NCBI GenBank assembly: GCA_009760855.2
Contig: WPIO01000167.1
Location: 596,501-660,500, forward strand
Length of the DNA stretch: 64,000 bases
Source: Cristatella mucedo
Taxonomy: Eukaryota > Bryozoa > Phylactolaemata > Cristatellidae
Reading direction: 5' to 3'
Shown: one piece after another, positions 1 through 64,000 of the stretch
Numbering within the stretch: position 1 is the stretch's first letter
How the letters are laid out: every line of letters starts with the position of its first letter
Notes under the pieces: generated by a model
The model's database searches: none
Seen by the model: only the letters and a program-made list of their open reading frames with translations
What the model was told of the DNA's origin: nothing
Position numbers and translations under genes: made by a program

Positions 1-166
1 GTTTCCGAGCTCCGTGCCAACTATAGGAGCGTCAAATTTCAATTTCAATATTTTCTAAGCTTAATAAATATATATGATGCATGCATCCTTTTTTTAACAT
101 AACTACCTTTGCAAACAGGTACAAACCCAGAGCCGGCGTAACTGACCTTGACCCCTTAAGGTAAAT
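1..166 (+). other. Upstream sequence or 5' UTR of MOCOS
   Basis: No coding signal. A T-rich run followed by AACAG (ending at 118) resembles a 3' splice site, so the exon carrying the start codon may begin at 119 and be joined to an untranslated exon outside the window. An in-frame TGA at 149-151 closes the reading frame upstream of the ATG. No TATA box or other core promoter element can be called with confidence. Confidence 0.4.
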
Positions 167-63371
<63,205 letters not shown>

Positions 63372-63372
<1 letters not shown>

Positions 63373-63377
63373 ATAAA
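63372..63377 (+). promoter_or_regulatory. AATAAA polyadenylation signal overlapping the stop codon
   Basis: The last A of TGA is the first A of AATAAA (TGAATAAAGAC). G/T-rich sequence follows at about 63388-63402 (CAGTGACAGTGGATGTAG). If used, the 3' UTR would be only some 15-30 nt. Confidence 0.7.
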
Positions 63378-64000
63378 GACTGCCAGTGACAGTGGATGTA
63401 GATTTACCCACAATTCCATTGATGCCTGCATCAATAGCTGCTGACTTGCGTCGTGCAGCTCTTTTGCCTCTGGTGCCAGGAAACGCTCCGTCGCCGTTCT
63501 ACGGCGGAGCTAGCTGTTCGTGCCGGCTCGGCATCGTGACTGTGGGTCGCGATTTCGGCTATAGCTGTCGCTCATCTCATTTAAGTAGCACAGCAGTCTG
63601 CCGATGCTGCAATGCATAGATAGCGCAGTGCCGACTTGACATGGCCGCTTCAGGGTCAGCAGCTCCTCTAGCTGCTCCTTGACAGGGCAGCAGGCGAGCA
63701 CCTCTCGTCGTAGGCTTAAGCTTAAGGTTCTTACTGCTGCTACAGCAGCCGGTGCTCGCACCTCACTGCTGCTACAGCCGCCTGTCAAACGGGTACAGCT
63801 TGCTAGTCAAAAGTTGCCAGCAGCTGCTGGATCTGCTCATTAGCTTTGTCTTCATTCTGTATCATTGGGAAAATTCCGAGGACCATCGCTGTGCCATTTC
63901 TGATTGAGAGGCAGCTACTGTTGTAGAGCTGCTGCTGCTGCTGCTTGATGCTGCACTTGCAGAGATTCCTGCTTGACAACTGGATCAACAATAGTCAACT
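63378..64000. other. 3' flank of MOCOS, no gene assigned
   Basis: CAG/CTG-rich sequence with a perfect GGCTTAAGCTTAAGG-type palindromic stretch near 63713-63727 and two CTGCTGCTACAGC blocks near 63736 and 63768. A minus-strand frame (63991 to 63803, ending IQQLLATFD) could be the last exon of a convergent gene, but I do not recognise it. Confidence 0.6.

Overview
The window is animal nuclear DNA holding one large split gene, read left to right on the + strand. It encodes molybdenum cofactor sulfurase (MOCOS, called ma-l in Drosophila), and I could assemble it from start to stop. Fifteen coding exons between 167 and 63372 join with GT-AG introns and consistent phases into a 2568-nt reading frame (855 residues plus stop). 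Residues 1 to about 510 form the PLP-dependent, NifS-like cysteine desulfurase half, and residues from about 548 to 855 form the MOSC-N plus MOSC half. The stop codon TGA overlaps an AATAAA signal, so the window covers essentially the whole transcription unit.

The organism is a metazoan: spliced gene with kilobase introns, standard stop codons, several LINE and tRNA-SINE families, a Tigger/pogo-type DNA element and very long CT/GA arrays. I cannot name the lineage from sequence alone. Exons are GC-rich (exon 3 most of all); introns are about half GC and packed with repeats.

Layout: 1-215, upstream sequence and exon 1. 216-1227, intron 1. 1228-1384, exon 2. 1385-11711, intron 2 with GT and GA microsatellites, a SINE, an 85-bp inverted repeat and two LINE-A copies. 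11712-12361, exon 3, which carries the PLP lysine. 12362-16714, intron 3 with a 650-bp CT array and LINE-B pieces. 16715-16841 and 18836-18912, exons 4 and 5. 18913-26973, intron 5 with an 83-bp tandem repeat, three SINEs and a young LINE-A. 26974-27215 and 31061-31177, exons 6 and 7; exon 7 has the Cys motif. 31178-45672, intron 7 with a LINE-A/LINE-B pair, a Tigger-like MITE, a second giant CT array and a tandem duplication that includes the start of exon 8. 45673-45948, exon 8, which bridges desulfurase and MOSC. 47164-58433, exons 9 to 14. 58434-63264, intron 14. 63265-63372, terminal exon 15.

Two LINE families recur. LINE-A (CR1/L2-like, (ATT)n tail) has three nearly identical copies and many decayed ones. 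LINE-B has an (ACATT)n tail. A stem-loop at the LINE-A 3' end is also found at the 3' end of one tRNA-derived SINE family, suggesting that LINE-A machinery moved that SINE. The most unusual local structure is the duplicated exon-8 start at 45050-45130. It keeps a splice acceptor but hits an in-frame stop just where the desulfurase half ends. I found no evidence of an unknown multi-gene system.
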